From Kineococcus rubinsiae (GTDB lineage Bacteria > Actinomycetota > Actinomycetes > Actinomycetales > Kineococcaceae), in contig NZ_VWPY01000038.1 in assembly GCF_011839805.1 (NCBI RefSeq), positions 1 to 42,452 on the forward strand: a DNA stretch of 42,452 bases. The letters are read 5' to 3'. Position 1 is the stretch's first letter; every line of letters starts with the position of its first letter. Shown here piece by piece: positions 25,752 to 34,625 of this stretch. The notes below the pieces were generated by a model. That model did not search any database. It was not told the origin of the DNA and worked only from the letters and a program-made list of their open reading frames with translations. The position numbers were made by a program, and so were the translations under genes.

Positions 25752-27197
25752 TTAGGCGCAGCAGGAGGTCGGCATCTGGTTGCGGAAGAGTCCCGCGGTG
25801 ATGCGCAGACTCTCAGCCATCGTCAGGTACGGCGCCCAGGTGTCGGCGAGGTCGTCGACGGTCATGCCGGCCTTGATGGCGTAGGTGGCGGCCAGCAGCA
25901 TCTCTCCCGCCCCGTCAGCTAGGGCGTGCACGCCCAGGACCTTCCTGCTGGCGGGATCAGCCACGATCTTCACCACGCCGCGGGTGTCGTGCTGGACCAG
26001 CGCCCGGGGGACATCGGCCAGGTCTAGGACCCGACACTCGCAGCCGTTGCCGAGGGCCAGGACCTCCTGCTCGCTCAGACCCGCCGAGGCCAGCTGGGGG
26101 CGGGTGAAGACCACGGCGGGCAGCCCGGTGTAGTCGACGCGCGCAGGGCGCGCGGGTGGGTTCGCCGTGTCTGCGTCCCCCGGGGCGGGAGGTATCTGCG
26201 ACAAGGCGTTCAGGGCTGCGACCCGGCCGCCGGCGGCCGCGACGTAGACGTACTGCGGGGCGCCTGAGACGTCACCGGCGGCGTAGATGAGCGGGTTCGA
26301 CGTGCGTTGGGCCTCATCGACGAGAACGAAGCCGCGCTCGTCGACTTCGACACCCGCAGCCTGCACACCCAGACCGTCGGTGCGGGCACCGCGTCCGGTC
26401 GCCACCAGCAGCCGTGCACCGCGCACCTGGGCCCCGGAGGTCGTGGTCACCATCACTTCCTCGCCCTCCATCGCGACCGCGCGGGCGTGCTCTTGCACCA
26501 CGGTGATGCCGTCGTCCTCGAAGATCTGGGCTAGACCAGCGGCCAGCTCGGGCTCGGCGCGGGGCGCCAGGCGCCCCACCACGCTGACCTTGGCCCCCAG
26601 GTGGGAGAAGAGCTGCGCCTGCTCCAAGCCGACGTAGCCGCCACCAATGACCACCAACGACTCCGGCAGTTCCTGCAGCTCCATCGCCGTGGTCGAGGTC
26701 AGCCAATCCACCTCACCCAGACCGGTCACGTCGGGCACGTCGGGGGTGGAGCCGGTGGCGATCAGGTAGGCCCGCGCCCGCAGCGGCACCCCGTCCACGG
26801 CCAAGGTCGACGCATCGACGAAGGTGGCCTGGCCGGGGCGGATCTTGAAGCCGTACGCAGCAGCCACGTCGGCGTACTTCGCGCCCCGCATGGACTCGAT
26901 CAGCGCATCCTTCTGCCCCACTAGGGCACCGAAGTCCACCGGACCAGCTGAGGTCGGGGCACCACCGAAGGGGTTGGTCAGCGCCTCGTGGCGGGCACCA
27001 GCCGCGGCCAGCAGCGTCTTGGACGGGACACAGCCCACGTTGACGCAGGTACCGCCCAGCACGCCGCGCTCGATGAGGACCACGCTGCGCCCGGTCAGGC
27101 TGGTCGCGATGGCGGCGCTCATCGCCGCCCCACCGGAGCCAATCACCGCGAGATCGACGTCGTAGTCCTCCTCCTTGTCCTTATCGTGCTGGGTCAT
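25752..27197 (-). CDS. merA: Mercuric reductase (short form)
   Basis: This FAD/NAD(P)H-dependent enzyme reduces Hg(II) to volatile Hg(0) in the cytoplasm. The 481-residue protein has the FAD site VIGSGGAAMSAAIA, the redox-active GGTCVNVGCVPSK (Cys51 and Cys56), an NAD(P) site VVIGGGYVGLEQAQLF, the second FAD motif IYAAGDVSGAPQYVYVAAAGG and the dimerisation domain. It ends in SCCA, the vicinal Cys pair (479-480) that collects Hg(II), which separates MerA from lipoamide dehydrogenases. The N-terminal HMA domain of longer MerA proteins is absent. GAGGAG precedes the start by about 11 bases. No merT, merP or merB is present, so Hg(II) uptake would need another route. It is divergent from merR around a shared operator. 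Confidence 0.95.
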   Translation of the reverse strand: MTQHDKDKEEDYDVDLAVIGSGGAAMSAAIATSLTGRSVVLIERGVLGGTCVNVGCVPSKTLLAAAGARHEALTNPFGGAPTSAGPVDFGALVGQKDALIESMRGAKYADVAAAYGFKIRPGQATFVDASTLAVDGVPLRARAYLIATGSTPDVPDVTGLGEVDWLTSTTAMELQELPESLVVIGGGYVGLEQAQLFSHLGAKVSVVGRLAPRAEPELAAGLAQIFEDDGITVVQEHARAVAMEGEEVMVTTTSGAQVRGARLLVATGRGARTDGLGVQAAGVEVDERGFVLVDEAQRTSNPLIYAAGDVSGAPQYVYVAAAGGRVAALNALSQIPPAPGDADTANPPARPARVDYTGLPAVVFTRPQLASAGLSEQEVLALGNGCECRVLDLADVPRALVQHDTRGVVKIVADPASRKVLGVHALADGAGEMLLAATYAIKAGMTVDDLADTWAPYLTMAESLRITAGLFRNQMPTSCCA

Positions 27198-27241
27198 GTC
27201 GCAGCTTCTCCTCGCGTTGTCCGTCTCTGACGAGGAGACTG

Positions 27242-27265
27242 GACCTTCCAGTGCAGGGGAAGGTC
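27242..27265. promoter_or_regulatory. MerR operator in the merA-merR divergent promoter
   Basis: GACCTTCC-AGTGCAGG-GGAAGGTC is a perfect 8+8 dyad, the classic site for MerR-family activators. On the merA strand it overlaps a TTGACC -35 box with a 19-20 base spacer to the -10 region, the stretched spacing that MerR-type proteins correct by DNA distortion. It is 45 bases upstream of the merA start. Confidence 0.9.
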
Positions 27266-27301
27266 AAGACGAGATGTTCGGGACGCGCTCTAGGAGGCAG
27301 G

Positions 27302-27691
27302 ATGCGCATCGGTGAGCTCGCCGAGGCCAGCAGCACGACCACCAAGACGCTGCGCTTCTACGAAGAGGCCGGGCTCCTACCCGCCCCGAACCGCACCGCC
27401 AGCGGCTACCGCGACTACGACCCGGACGTGGTGGCCCGGTTGAACTTCATCCGCCGCAGCCGCACCGCGGGGCTGAGCCTGGCTCAGATCCGTGAGGTCC
27501 TCGACATCCGTGACAGCGGCTCCGCACCCTGCCAGCACGTGCACGAACTCCTCGAGGACCGCCTCGCTGGCCTGGACCGCCAGATCGCCGAACTCCAGGC
27601 CCTGCGCGCCACCGTTGCTCAGCTCCGCGACGCCGCTACCTCGGTTGAGCCCGCGGACTGCGACCCGGTTCTGGTGTGCAGATACCTGTGA
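27302..27691 (+). CDS. merR: MerR-family mercury/heavy-metal responsive regulator
   Basis: The 129-residue product starts at the ATG at 27302, with AGGAGG five bases upstream, rather than at the in-frame ATG inside the operator. The N-terminal winged helix is MRIGELAEASSTTTKTLRFYEEAGLL, followed by GYRDYD and a dimerisation coiled coil. Cys77, Cys120 and Cys126 occupy about the positions of the mercury ligands of Tn501 MerR (82, 117, 126), which supports Hg(II) over Cu(I) sensing. It likely represses and activates the divergent merA promoter and limits its own expression. Confidence 0.9.
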   Translation: MRIGELAEASSTTTKTLRFYEEAGLLPAPNRTASGYRDYDPDVVARLNFIRRSRTAGLSLAQIREVLDIRDSGSAPCQHVHELLEDRLAGLDRQIAELQALRATVAQLRDAATSVEPADCDPVLVCRYL

Positions 27692-27692
27692 G

Positions 27693-27712
27693 CGGTCGAG
27701 CTCGCTCGACCG
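27693..27712 (+). terminator. Hairpin directly after merR
   Basis: CGGTCGAG-CTCG-CTCGACCG forms a perfect 8-base stem with a 4-base loop starting one base after the merR stop. No T-run follows, as is common in high-GC actinobacteria. It lies between convergent merR and nuoN-like genes. Confidence 0.6.
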
Positions 27713-27840
27713 TCAGATGGCGCCAAAGAGTGCCACCCGTCGCCGACGGTGATGCCTAAGGCCAGCACTCCCTCCGTGTCTCGAATTGGTTGCCGTCAAG
27801 GCGACCTGGTGAGACACGCGGCGTTACGAGCCTGCGGACA

Positions 27841-29346
27841 TCAGCGCGTGAGCTGCAGGTCGAAATGATTGGCGAGGGGAAGGACTGTCACCGCGAAGGT
27901 GAGGACGATCACCGCCGCCACGACAGCGCTAGCCCTGGTCGTACCGCCGGTCACCGGCGATCGCGGCGCACTAAAGCCTGGGAAGGAAGAGGCGTCACCG
28001 CGGGAACGAGACTTTCCATCAGTTTCAGCGTCGGGGCGAAACACGGGGGCGATCCAGCGCAGGTAGTAGAACAGGCTGGCGGCGGTGTTCAGCGCGGCCA
28101 CGACGACCAACCAGGCCAGTCCACCGTCCCAGGCGGCGGTGAAGGCGGCGACCTTGCCCGTGAACACCGCGGTGGGTGGTGTGCCGACCAGGCTGAGCAA
28201 GCACACCAGCAGCGCCCCCGCTAGTACCGGCTGCTGCCGGGCAAGGCCCCGGTAGGAGGCCAGCGTCCTCCGCTCGGGGAGGGCGGCGGTCACGGCGAAG
28301 GCGCCGAGGTTGGTCACGGCGTAGCCGGCGAGGTACAGCAGCAGCGCCGGCAGGGCTTCGTCGGTGCGTCCGGCGACGGCGACGGGCATGAGCAGGTACC
28401 CGACCTGACTCACCGTGGACCATCCGAGCAACCGTCGAGGGTCGTCCTGTCCGAACGCGGCCAGGTTCCCCAGCGTCATGCTCAACGCTGCGAGCACCGC
28501 GATCAGCAGGGGCCAGTCCAGACCCGCCGCACCGCCCCGAGGCAGTGCCTCTAGTAGTCGGTAGATGGCGATAAGGGCGCCGATCTTCGGCACCGTCGTG
28601 GCGAAGGCCGCTGCTGTCACGGTGCCCCCCTGCGCCGCGTCGGGCACCCAGAAGTGCGCGGGGACCCCTCCCGCCTTGAACAGCAGGCCCCCGAGGACGG
28701 CAACGACCCCAACGGCCACAGCCGGCGCAGGCGAGTCGGCGAGTTCGGTGGTGAGACCGCCATAGGTCGTTGCGCCTGCCAGGGCGGCCAGCAGTGCAAC
28801 GCCTAGCAGCAACAAGATGTTGGTCAGTGCGCCCAGCAGGTAGGTCTTCAGCACCGCCTCCGCTGCAGCACTGGTGCGGGCCAACCCGATCAGCCCGTAC
28901 AGCGGGATGGAGGCGAGCAGGAACGCGACGGCCAGGACCAGCAGGTCGTGGGCTCCGGCGAGGACGACCGTGCCCAGCGCGGACAGCAGCAGCAGGCAGT
29001 ACGTCTCGCTCTCGCGTGCGGTGCCGGACACCTCGCTCACGCCGAGGGCGATGACGAGCAGGGTGGCGGCGATGACGATGAGCCGGACGGCTCCGGTGGC
29101 GTCGTCCACGGCGTAGGTGGAGGTGTACACCGTCCGCGCCGGCCCGGCCAGCGCCACGACCGAAGCGGCCGCACTGCCCAACAGGGCGGCGACGGCGATC
29201 AGGCGGGCCACCCACTGCCGCTGCCGGGGCAGGAACGACCCGGCCAGCAGGCTCAGCAGGGCACCGGCGAGCAGGCAGATCTCCGGCAGCAGGGCCAGCG
29301 GGTCCTCATTGGTCATGGTCATCGCCGAGGTGAGCGCTGTGATCAC
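27841..29346 (-). CDS. nuoN: Complex-I-like subunit N (antiporter-type proton channel)
   Basis: This 501-residue protein has 13-14 membrane helices of the antiporter-like family. Visible motifs are a Lys-bearing helix FKAGGVPAHFWVPDAAQGGTV, the HFW-PDA loop of NuoN, GWSTVSQVGYLLMPV and FTGKVAAFTAA near the C-terminal half. The acidic and Lys residues expected for proton transfer appear to be kept. It is the last gene of the A-[BD]-H-J-K-L-M-N operon; its GTG start lies seven bases after the M stop. In this operon it would translocate ions without a recognisable redox arm. Confidence 0.92.
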   Translation of the reverse strand: MITALTSAMTMTNEDPLALLPEICLLAGALLSLLAGSFLPRQRQWVARLIAVAALLGSAAASVVALAGPARTVYTSTYAVDDATGAVRLIVIAATLLVIALGVSEVSGTARESETYCLLLLSALGTVVLAGAHDLLVLAVAFLLASIPLYGLIGLARTSAAAEAVLKTYLLGALTNILLLLGVALLAALAGATTYGGLTTELADSPAPAVAVGVVAVLGGLLFKAGGVPAHFWVPDAAQGGTVTAAAFATTVPKIGALIAIYRLLEALPRGGAAGLDWPLLIAVLAALSMTLGNLAAFGQDDPRRLLGWSTVSQVGYLLMPVAVAGRTDEALPALLLYLAGYAVTNLGAFAVTAALPERRTLASYRGLARQQPVLAGALLVCLLSLVGTPPTAVFTGKVAAFTAAWDGGLAWLVVVAALNTAASLFYYLRWIAPVFRPDAETDGKSRSRGDASSFPGFSAPRSPVTGGTTRASAVVAAVIVLTFAVTVLPLANHFDLQLTR

Positions 29347-29353
29347 GGTGGGC

Positions 29354-30847
29354 TCACCGCCCCACCAGGTCGACGAGCTGGCCTGCCGTGGGGGTGATGA
29401 CGTCGAGCAGCGGGGCGGGAAGGACCCCGATGGCCAGGGCGAGGATGAGAAGGGGGCCGATGGCGCACATCTCCACCGCGCCGAGGTCGCGGAAGCCCAC
29501 CGAGCGGCCCACGGTCTCGCCGGTGAGCAGCCGTTGCAGGGCGCGCAGGAAGAGGGCGGCGGTGATGAGGATGCCCAGCACGGCGAGGGCCGAGATGGGG
29601 GCGGTGGCGATGGCGCCGGTGAAGACCTGGAACTCGGCGATGAAACCGCTGAAGCCGGGCAGGCCCAGGGAGGCGAACGCGGCGATTGCGAACAAGGCGG
29701 CGTAGCGCGGCGCCGGTCGGGCCAGCCCCCCGAAGGAGCCCATGTCGTAGGTCCCCGTCCGTTCGTGCACGACGCCGGCGAGCAGGAAGAGTGCCGCGGT
29801 GATCAGGCCATGGCTGACCATCTGCGTCACCGCTCCGACGATGGCGACCTGCCGGGCCTGCTCCGCGGAGCCGGTGAGGACACCGGCGGCCCCGACGGCC
29901 ACGACGACGTAGCCCATGTGATTCACCGAGGTATAGGCGATCATCCGTTTCAGGTTCGTCTGGGCCAGCGCCACGAGCGCTCCGTACAGCACCGAGACGA
30001 TGCCGACGGCCAGGACGACCCAGGCCCAGTCGCGCCAGGCATCCGGCAGCAACGGCATCGCGATCCGCACGAAACCGTAGGTGCCCATCTTCAGCAGGAC
30101 CCCGGCCAGCACGGCCGAGCCGACTGCGGGCGCGTCGGTGTGTGCCGGCGGCAGCCAGGTGTGGAAGGGGAACGTCGGTGTCTTGACCGCCAATCCGAGC
30201 AGGATCGCGCCCAGCACCAGGACCCCGACCGATCCGCTGCCCTGCAGCGGTGCCGTCCGCGACAGCTCGACGATGTCGAAGGTGTGCGGTGTCGCAGCCA
30301 GGTACAGGCCGATGAAGCCCACCAGCAGCGCCAGCGAACCCAGGAACGTGTAGAGGAAGAACATCAGCGCCGAGCGCGCCGCCTGCCCGTGTCCCCAGCC
30401 GGCGATGGCGAAGTACATCCCGACAATCGACAGGTCGAAGAAGACGAAGAACAACAGCAGGTCCTGGGCGGCGAAGACTCCGAGGCAGGTGGTCTGCAGG
30501 AAGCAGAACAGTGCCGCGTGCAGGCGTGGCCGGTTCCCCTCGTTCAGGGCGTACACCGAGCAGGAGGCGAAGACCACGACCGTCAGGGCGACCAGCGGCC
30601 ACGACAACCCGTCCAGGCCGACGTGGTAGCTGCTGGCGACCGTCGAGATCCAGCCCACACGCTGCTCGAAGTCCAGGCTCGTGCTCGGGTCGGCCGGGCG
30701 GCCCAGCCACATCCCGGCGATCAGCAGGACTTCGGCCGCGCTCAGGGCACACCAGATCCAGCGTGCTGCGGTGTCCGGGACGCGGACCGCCACCAGGAAG
30801 CACGCGACCACCAAGGGTAGGAAGACGACGATGGAGAGCACGCTCAC
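29354..30847 (-). CDS. nuoM: Complex-I-like subunit M
   Basis: The GTG at 30847 overlaps the L stop (GTGA) and gives 497 residues with about 14 helices. The helix LLLFFVFFDLSIVGMYFAIAGWG carries Asp138 where canonical NuoM has the functional Glu (E144 in E. coli), a conservative but notable change. The next helices keep the Lys motif LAVKTPTFPFHTWLPPAHTDAP and GVLLKMGTYGFVRIAMPLL. Translation upstream of the GTG is Arg-rich shadow of L. It belongs to the antiporter-like pumping module. Confidence 0.93.
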   Translation of the reverse strand: MSVLSIVVFLPLVVACFLVAVRVPDTAARWIWCALSAAEVLLIAGMWLGRPADPSTSLDFEQRVGWISTVASSYHVGLDGLSWPLVALTVVVFASCSVYALNEGNRPRLHAALFCFLQTTCLGVFAAQDLLLFFVFFDLSIVGMYFAIAGWGHGQAARSALMFFLYTFLGSLALLVGFIGLYLAATPHTFDIVELSRTAPLQGSGSVGVLVLGAILLGLAVKTPTFPFHTWLPPAHTDAPAVGSAVLAGVLLKMGTYGFVRIAMPLLPDAWRDWAWVVLAVGIVSVLYGALVALAQTNLKRMIAYTSVNHMGYVVVAVGAAGVLTGSAEQARQVAIVGAVTQMVSHGLITAALFLLAGVVHERTGTYDMGSFGGLARPAPRYAALFAIAAFASLGLPGFSGFIAEFQVFTGAIATAPISALAVLGILITAALFLRALQRLLTGETVGRSVGFRDLGAVEMCAIGPLLILALAIGVLPAPLLDVITPTAGQLVDLVGR

Positions 30848-32856
30848 CCCACGAGTACGAGCAGCACGGCACCGGCGGCGAGGACCGCGACGGCTTGGAT
30901 GTAGTAGTGGTGCAGCAACCCGGTCTGCGGTCGGCGGGCCAGCCCTGCGAGGCGGCGCACCCCGGCGGCGACGCGCACGACCCCGGCGTCGAGGACGTCC
31001 ACGTCCACTCGCTGCAGGAGGGTGGCGGTCTGCAGCGCTAGGGCTGCGACGCGCTCGACCCCCCGGGCCAGCACCTTGTCGTCGGCGCGGGCCAGCACTC
31101 GTGCCAGCCGGTCGGTGGGGTCGACGACGCCCGCCAGGGCCAGCCGGTGCAGGCCCAGCCAGTTGCGGGCCCACCCGGGCTCGGGGACCCCACTGCCGCG
31201 GGTGGTGAGCAGCACCACACCCAGCACGGTGACCACCGCGAGCACGGCGGAGACGAGCAGCTCGACCGGGCCCGGGGCGGGAGCCGGTGGCTGTCCGAGC
31301 AGGCGATCAACACCTGAGCGCACCGGTGGCAGGGCCAGCACACCCAGCAGCGCCGCGGGGACCGCCAAGACGATCAGCGGCAGTGTCTCCAGCCACCCGA
31401 TCCGACGGGTCCCGGGTTGTTCGGTGTCGAAGCCGGCCTCAGGGCCGGTGGCGTCGGGATCGGTGTCCTCGGGATCGGTGGCGTCTCGCGTGGCCGAGCG
31501 CCACACCAGGACGAGGACCTTGCCGGCGTAGCCGGCGGAGAGGACCGCGGCGAGCAGTCCCGTCGCGTACAGCCACCCGGAGGTGGCCAGTGCGGCGGCC
31601 AGCACCTCGTCCTTGGTCGCCCACAGCGACAACGGCACGACCCCGCCCAGCGCCAGTGCTGCCACCCCGGCGCAGACCCCGACCACCGGCCAGCGGCGGG
31701 CGACCCCCTGTAGGGCGGGCAGCTGCTTGGTGCCCAACGCCGACAGCCAGGCCCCGGCGGCCAGGAACAGCAGCGACTTCACCGCCGCATGTGCGACCAG
31801 CTGCGCAGCACCGCCGGCGACCGCACCGACCCCTGCGCCCAGCACGACGAACCCGAGCTGGGCGGCGGTGGAGGCGGCCAGGAGCTGCTTGAGGTCGCGC
31901 TGAGCCACCGCGACCACCCCGAGCAGCACGGCGGTCGCCGCGCCGCACCAGGCGGCCGTCGTCGCGGCCCAGCCCGTCACCGCCAACAGCGGTTGCACCC
32001 GCAGCAGCAGGTAGCCGCCCATGGCCACCATCGCCGCGGAGTGCAGCAGAGCGCTGACCGGGCTCGGGCCGACCATGGCCCGTGACAGCCAGAACGAGAA
32101 CGGCAGCTGCGCGGCCTTGCCGAGCGCGGCGAGCAGGATCCCGGCGGCCACCATGTGCCGCCACCCCGAGCTGGCCGCGGCCAGGTCGCCCAGGTCCAGG
32201 CCCGCGCCGCCGGCCACTGCGGCACCGGCGGCCACGTACAGGCCGAGGTCGCCCAGACGGGTCGTGACGAACGCCGTCACCCCAGCCTTGACCCGGTGCT
32301 CCTGCCACCAGGCGAACCCGATCAGGGCGAAGGAGGCGGCCCCCATCACCTCCCAGGCCAGCAGCAGCGTCGGTAGCGTCGTCGCCGTCACGGTCATCAC
32401 CACGGCCGCAACGAACACCAGCATCAAGGCGCAGAACCGGGCCCTTGCCTCACGCACGTCGGCGGCGGCGAAGACCATCACCAGCAGTGCGATGCCGACG
32501 ACCGCTGGAAGGATAAGTGCGGCGAGGCCGTCGACAGCAAGACCAAAGCGCGCGAAGGGCAGGAAGGCGGCGGAGACGCGCGGCCGCCCGGCCGCCGCCA
32601 CACCGGCCAGCACGCACTCCGCGCCCAGTACTGCAACCGTGACGACCGGCGCCCACCGCTGACCCGCAGGCGGGCGCTCGTCCTCGGGCTGGTCGTCTCG
32701 AACTGCGGGGCCGCTCAGCGAGACCAGGCCCAGACCAGCGCCGGTGACCGCGGGCAGCAGGACCAGGGCCCACAGGACCCAGTCAGCGCCCGTTGCCCCC
32801 AGGACCGCACTCCCTGCCGCAGCCGCCCCGGCAGCTGCACTCAGCGAGCCGGTCAC
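30844..32856 (-). CDS. nuoL: Complex-I-like subunit L
   Basis: The product has 670 residues from a GTG at 32856, which overlaps the K stop as GTGA. Key elements of the distal pump are kept: LAWEVMGAASF (Glu169), LGKAAQLPFSFWLSRAMVGPSPVSALLHSA (Lys247, split here only for emphasis on the GPSPVSALLH loop), and WATKDEVLAAAL, the TM12 Lys. A hydrophilic Asp/Thr/Glu-rich loop (about residues 540-570) precedes the C-terminal part, which ends in a helix LLHHYYIQAVAVLAAGA, consistent with the lateral-helix region of NuoL. The channel therefore looks functional, in contrast to the redox-side subunits of the same operon. Confidence 0.92.
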   Translation of the reverse strand: MTGSLSAAAGAAAAGSAVLGATGADWVLWALVLLPAVTGAGLGLVSLSGPAVRDDQPEDERPPAGQRWAPVVTVAVLGAECVLAGVAAAGRPRVSAAFLPFARFGLAVDGLAALILPAVVGIALLVMVFAAADVREARARFCALMLVFVAAVVMTVTATTLPTLLLAWEVMGAASFALIGFAWWQEHRVKAGVTAFVTTRLGDLGLYVAAGAAVAGGAGLDLGDLAAASSGWRHMVAAGILLAALGKAAQLPFSFWLSRAMVGPSPVSALLHSAAMVAMGGYLLLRVQPLLAVTGWAATTAAWCGAATAVLLGVVAVAQRDLKQLLAASTAAQLGFVVLGAGVGAVAGGAAQLVAHAAVKSLLFLAAGAWLSALGTKQLPALQGVARRWPVVGVCAGVAALALGGVVPLSLWATKDEVLAAALATSGWLYATGLLAAVLSAGYAGKVLVLVWRSATRDATDPEDTDPDATGPEAGFDTEQPGTRRIGWLETLPLIVLAVPAALLGVLALPPVRSGVDRLLGQPPAPAPGPVELLVSAVLAVVTVLGVVLLTTRGSGVPEPGWARNWLGLHRLALAGVVDPTDRLARVLARADDKVLARGVERVAALALQTATLLQRVDVDVLDAGVVRVAAGVRRLAGLARRPQTGLLHHYYIQAVAVLAAGAVLLVLVG

Positions 32857-33155
32857 TGCTTCAGGTCCGTGCTCATGTCGGTCATGTCCGAGCCTCGGGA
32901 GCGGTGCAGCACCGTGGCCACGGCGAAGCCCATCGCCATCTCCACCGTCATCGCGGCGATCACGACCAGCAGCAGCACGTGCCCGTCCGGGGTGGGGGCC
33001 AGGAACCACCACAGTCCTGCTGCGGCCAGGATCACGGCGTTGATCATGAGCTCGAGGCCCATCATCACCATGACGAGGACCTGCTGGGAGATCGCCCCGT
33101 ACAACCCCACCGCGAACAGCGCCGCGGCGATGACCAGGACTGCCTGCAACGTCAC
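32853..33155 (-). CDS. nuoK: Complex-I-like subunit K
   Basis: This 100-residue, three-helix protein is a homologue of MrpC. It has the GLELMINAVILAAAGLWWF helix with the first conserved Glu and AAMTVEMAMGFAVATVLHR with the second Glu, both needed for proton movement between the Q-module and the antiporter subunits. The GTG start overlaps the J stop (GTGA). The tail DMTDMSTDLKQ adds two Met/Asp pairs not usual in the family. Confidence 0.92.
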   Translation of the reverse strand: MTLQAVLVIAAALFAVGLYGAISQQVLVMVMMGLELMINAVILAAAGLWWFLAPTPDGHVLLLVVIAAMTVEMAMGFAVATVLHRSRGSDMTDMSTDLKQ

Positions 33156-33724
33156 CGGCCCACACCCCCCGGCTGCGGGTCCTCGGCCGGCCGTCTGCGC
33201 AGGTCGTCACCGAGGCGGTCGTAGCGGCTGCGCGGCAGGGCCAGCACCAGGGCGGAGACGATGGTCGAGAACAGCACCGGGCTGACGACCAGCATCACCA
33301 GCATCTTCGACCCCATGGTCGCCTGACCCAGCGACACGGTGAGATCCACGGCCGGCGCCCCCCGTCGGGCAGGCCAGGGCACGAGCAGTGCGCCACCGGC
33401 CAGCACGATGAAGGCGCCGGCCGCGACCCCGAGAGAGGTCTTGCGTGAGTGGACCATGCTCATCGGCATCAGCGCCGGGTTCATCCCCATGAACATCACC
33501 ATGTAGACGGCCATGACGGCCATCTCCATGACCATCATCAGCACGACGATCACCCCGACGTAGTCCAGGTGCAGGAACAGCACCTGCGCGCCGACCGCCA
33601 CGAACGACGCCGCCAGGGCGTAGGTCGCCCGCGCCATCGAATCCGTACGGAAGACCACGACACCAGCGGCGACCGCCACCGCACCCAGCCCCCAGAACAG
33701 CACCGTCTGCACCACACCGGTCAC
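33152..33724 (-). CDS. nuoJ: Complex-I-like subunit J with a Met-rich segment
   Basis: This 190-residue membrane protein has five helices. The TM3 region (LDYVGVIVVLMMVMEMAVMAVYMV) and the loop after it (MFMGMNPALMPMSMVHS) hold about fifteen Met residues in some fifty positions, far more than in standard NuoJ, where a Tyr-Gly-bearing pi-bulge helix is found. Met clusters facing the outside of the membrane can bind Cu(I) or Ag(I); this is inference. The start is a GTG at 33724, four bases after the H stop. Confidence 0.88.
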   Translation of the reverse strand: MTGVVQTVLFWGLGAVAVAAGVVVFRTDSMARATYALAASFVAVGAQVLFLHLDYVGVIVVLMMVMEMAVMAVYMVMFMGMNPALMPMSMVHSRKTSLGVAAGAFIVLAGGALLVPWPARRGAPAVDLTVSLGQATMGSKMLVMLVVSPVLFSTIVSALVLALPRSRYDRLGDDLRRRPAEDPQPGGVGR

Positions 33725-33728
33725 CAGT

Positions 33729-34625
33729 TCACCTCACGACCACGACGACGGACACCACGAGCAGTTGCAGCAGGGTCAGGGGCAGGACGAGTACCCAGCC
33801 AACCTCAACGAGGCGGTCCGGGCGCAACAGCGGCACCCGCCGGCGCACCAGCACCAGCACCGACAGCACCGCGAAGGTCTTGACCAGGGTCCAGACCCAG
33901 TCCGGCAGCCACGGCCCGTCCCCCCCACCAAAGAAGGCGACCACCGCGAACGCCGACCCCGCGGCCAGCAGGGCGTAGCGCCCCGCCAGCAGCAGCAGCC
34001 GGTCCACACCCGACACCTCGGCCAGCACCCCACCGCCAATGTCGGCTGCGGCCGCGGCGGCGAACGGGCCCTGCACCGAGAACGCCACAACGCAGGCGCA
34101 GAACACGACGAACGCCACCGGCATCCACACCACGAACCACAGCCCGTGCTGGGCGGCGATCACATCAGCGACCCGCAGACTGCCAGCACCGACCGCCGGA
34201 GCGGTCAGCGCGAACATCAGCGGCAGCTCATACGCCAGCGCCTGAGCCAGGAATCGGTACCCCCCGACCAGGGCGTGTGTGCTGTTCGCACCCCAGCCGG
34301 CCATCCACACCAGCGCCCACACCAGCACGTCCATCGCGTTGAACCAGACGACCCCGACCCCCAGGTCGGACAGTGTCCAACGCCCCAGCGGAATGACCGC
34401 CACCATCAGCAGAGCCGCCACCAGCAACCCACCGCCCCCCAAACGCCACAGCAGACGGTCAGCCGCCAGCAGCGTCCGTCGACGTTGCCGCAGCAACCGT
34501 GCGGCCTCCGCTGCCGGGGCCCCCCAACGGCCACCGGAGACCACCGCGTCCAGACAGGCCGCCCACCAGGCGGCGGCCACCACCAGAAGCAGCGCCAGCG
34601 GGGCCCAAGCGACCGAGACCGTCAC
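33729..34625 (-). CDS. nuoH: Complex-I-like subunit H lacking the quinone-site loop signature
   Basis: The GTG at 34625 overlaps the stop of the B/D-like gene (GTGA) and gives 298 residues with about eight helices. MAGWGANSTHALVGGYRFLAQALAYELP corresponds to the canonical GWSSNNKYALLG...SYE(V/I)P helix, and its Glu is kept (133). The next signature, normally ETNRxPFDxxExExELVAGF, is replaced by SVQGPFAAAAAADIGGG (183-199), so the acidic residues lining the quinone entry channel are gone. The N-terminal part (RLLRQRRR) also diverges from the usual RxGPNRVGP. The subunit probably keeps a scaffold or proton-relay role without quinone chemistry. Confidence 0.88.
   Translation of the reverse strand: MTVSVAWAPLALLLVVAAAWWAACLDAVVSGGRWGAPAAEAARLLRQRRRTLLAADRLLWRLGGGGLLVAALLMVAVIPLGRWTLSDLGVGVVWFNAMDVLVWALVWMAGWGANSTHALVGGYRFLAQALAYELPLMFALTAPAVGAGSLRVADVIAAQHGLWFVVWMPVAFVVFCACVVAFSVQGPFAAAAAADIGGGVLAEVSGVDRLLLLAGRYALLAAGSAFAVVAFFGGGDGPWLPDWVWTLVKTFAVLSVLVLVRRRVPLLRPDRLVEVGWVLVLPLTLLQLLVVSVVVVVR

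Noticed and set aside
27251-27301. Extended N-terminus for MerR from an in-frame ATG
   Set aside because: It would start inside the operator dyad; the ATG at 27302 has AGGAGG and gives the standard MerR N-terminus.
29117-30820. Plus-strand frame of 567 codons
   Set aside because: Antisense to the M and N genes; composed of Gly/Gln/Asp/His strings produced by reverse reading of membrane helices.
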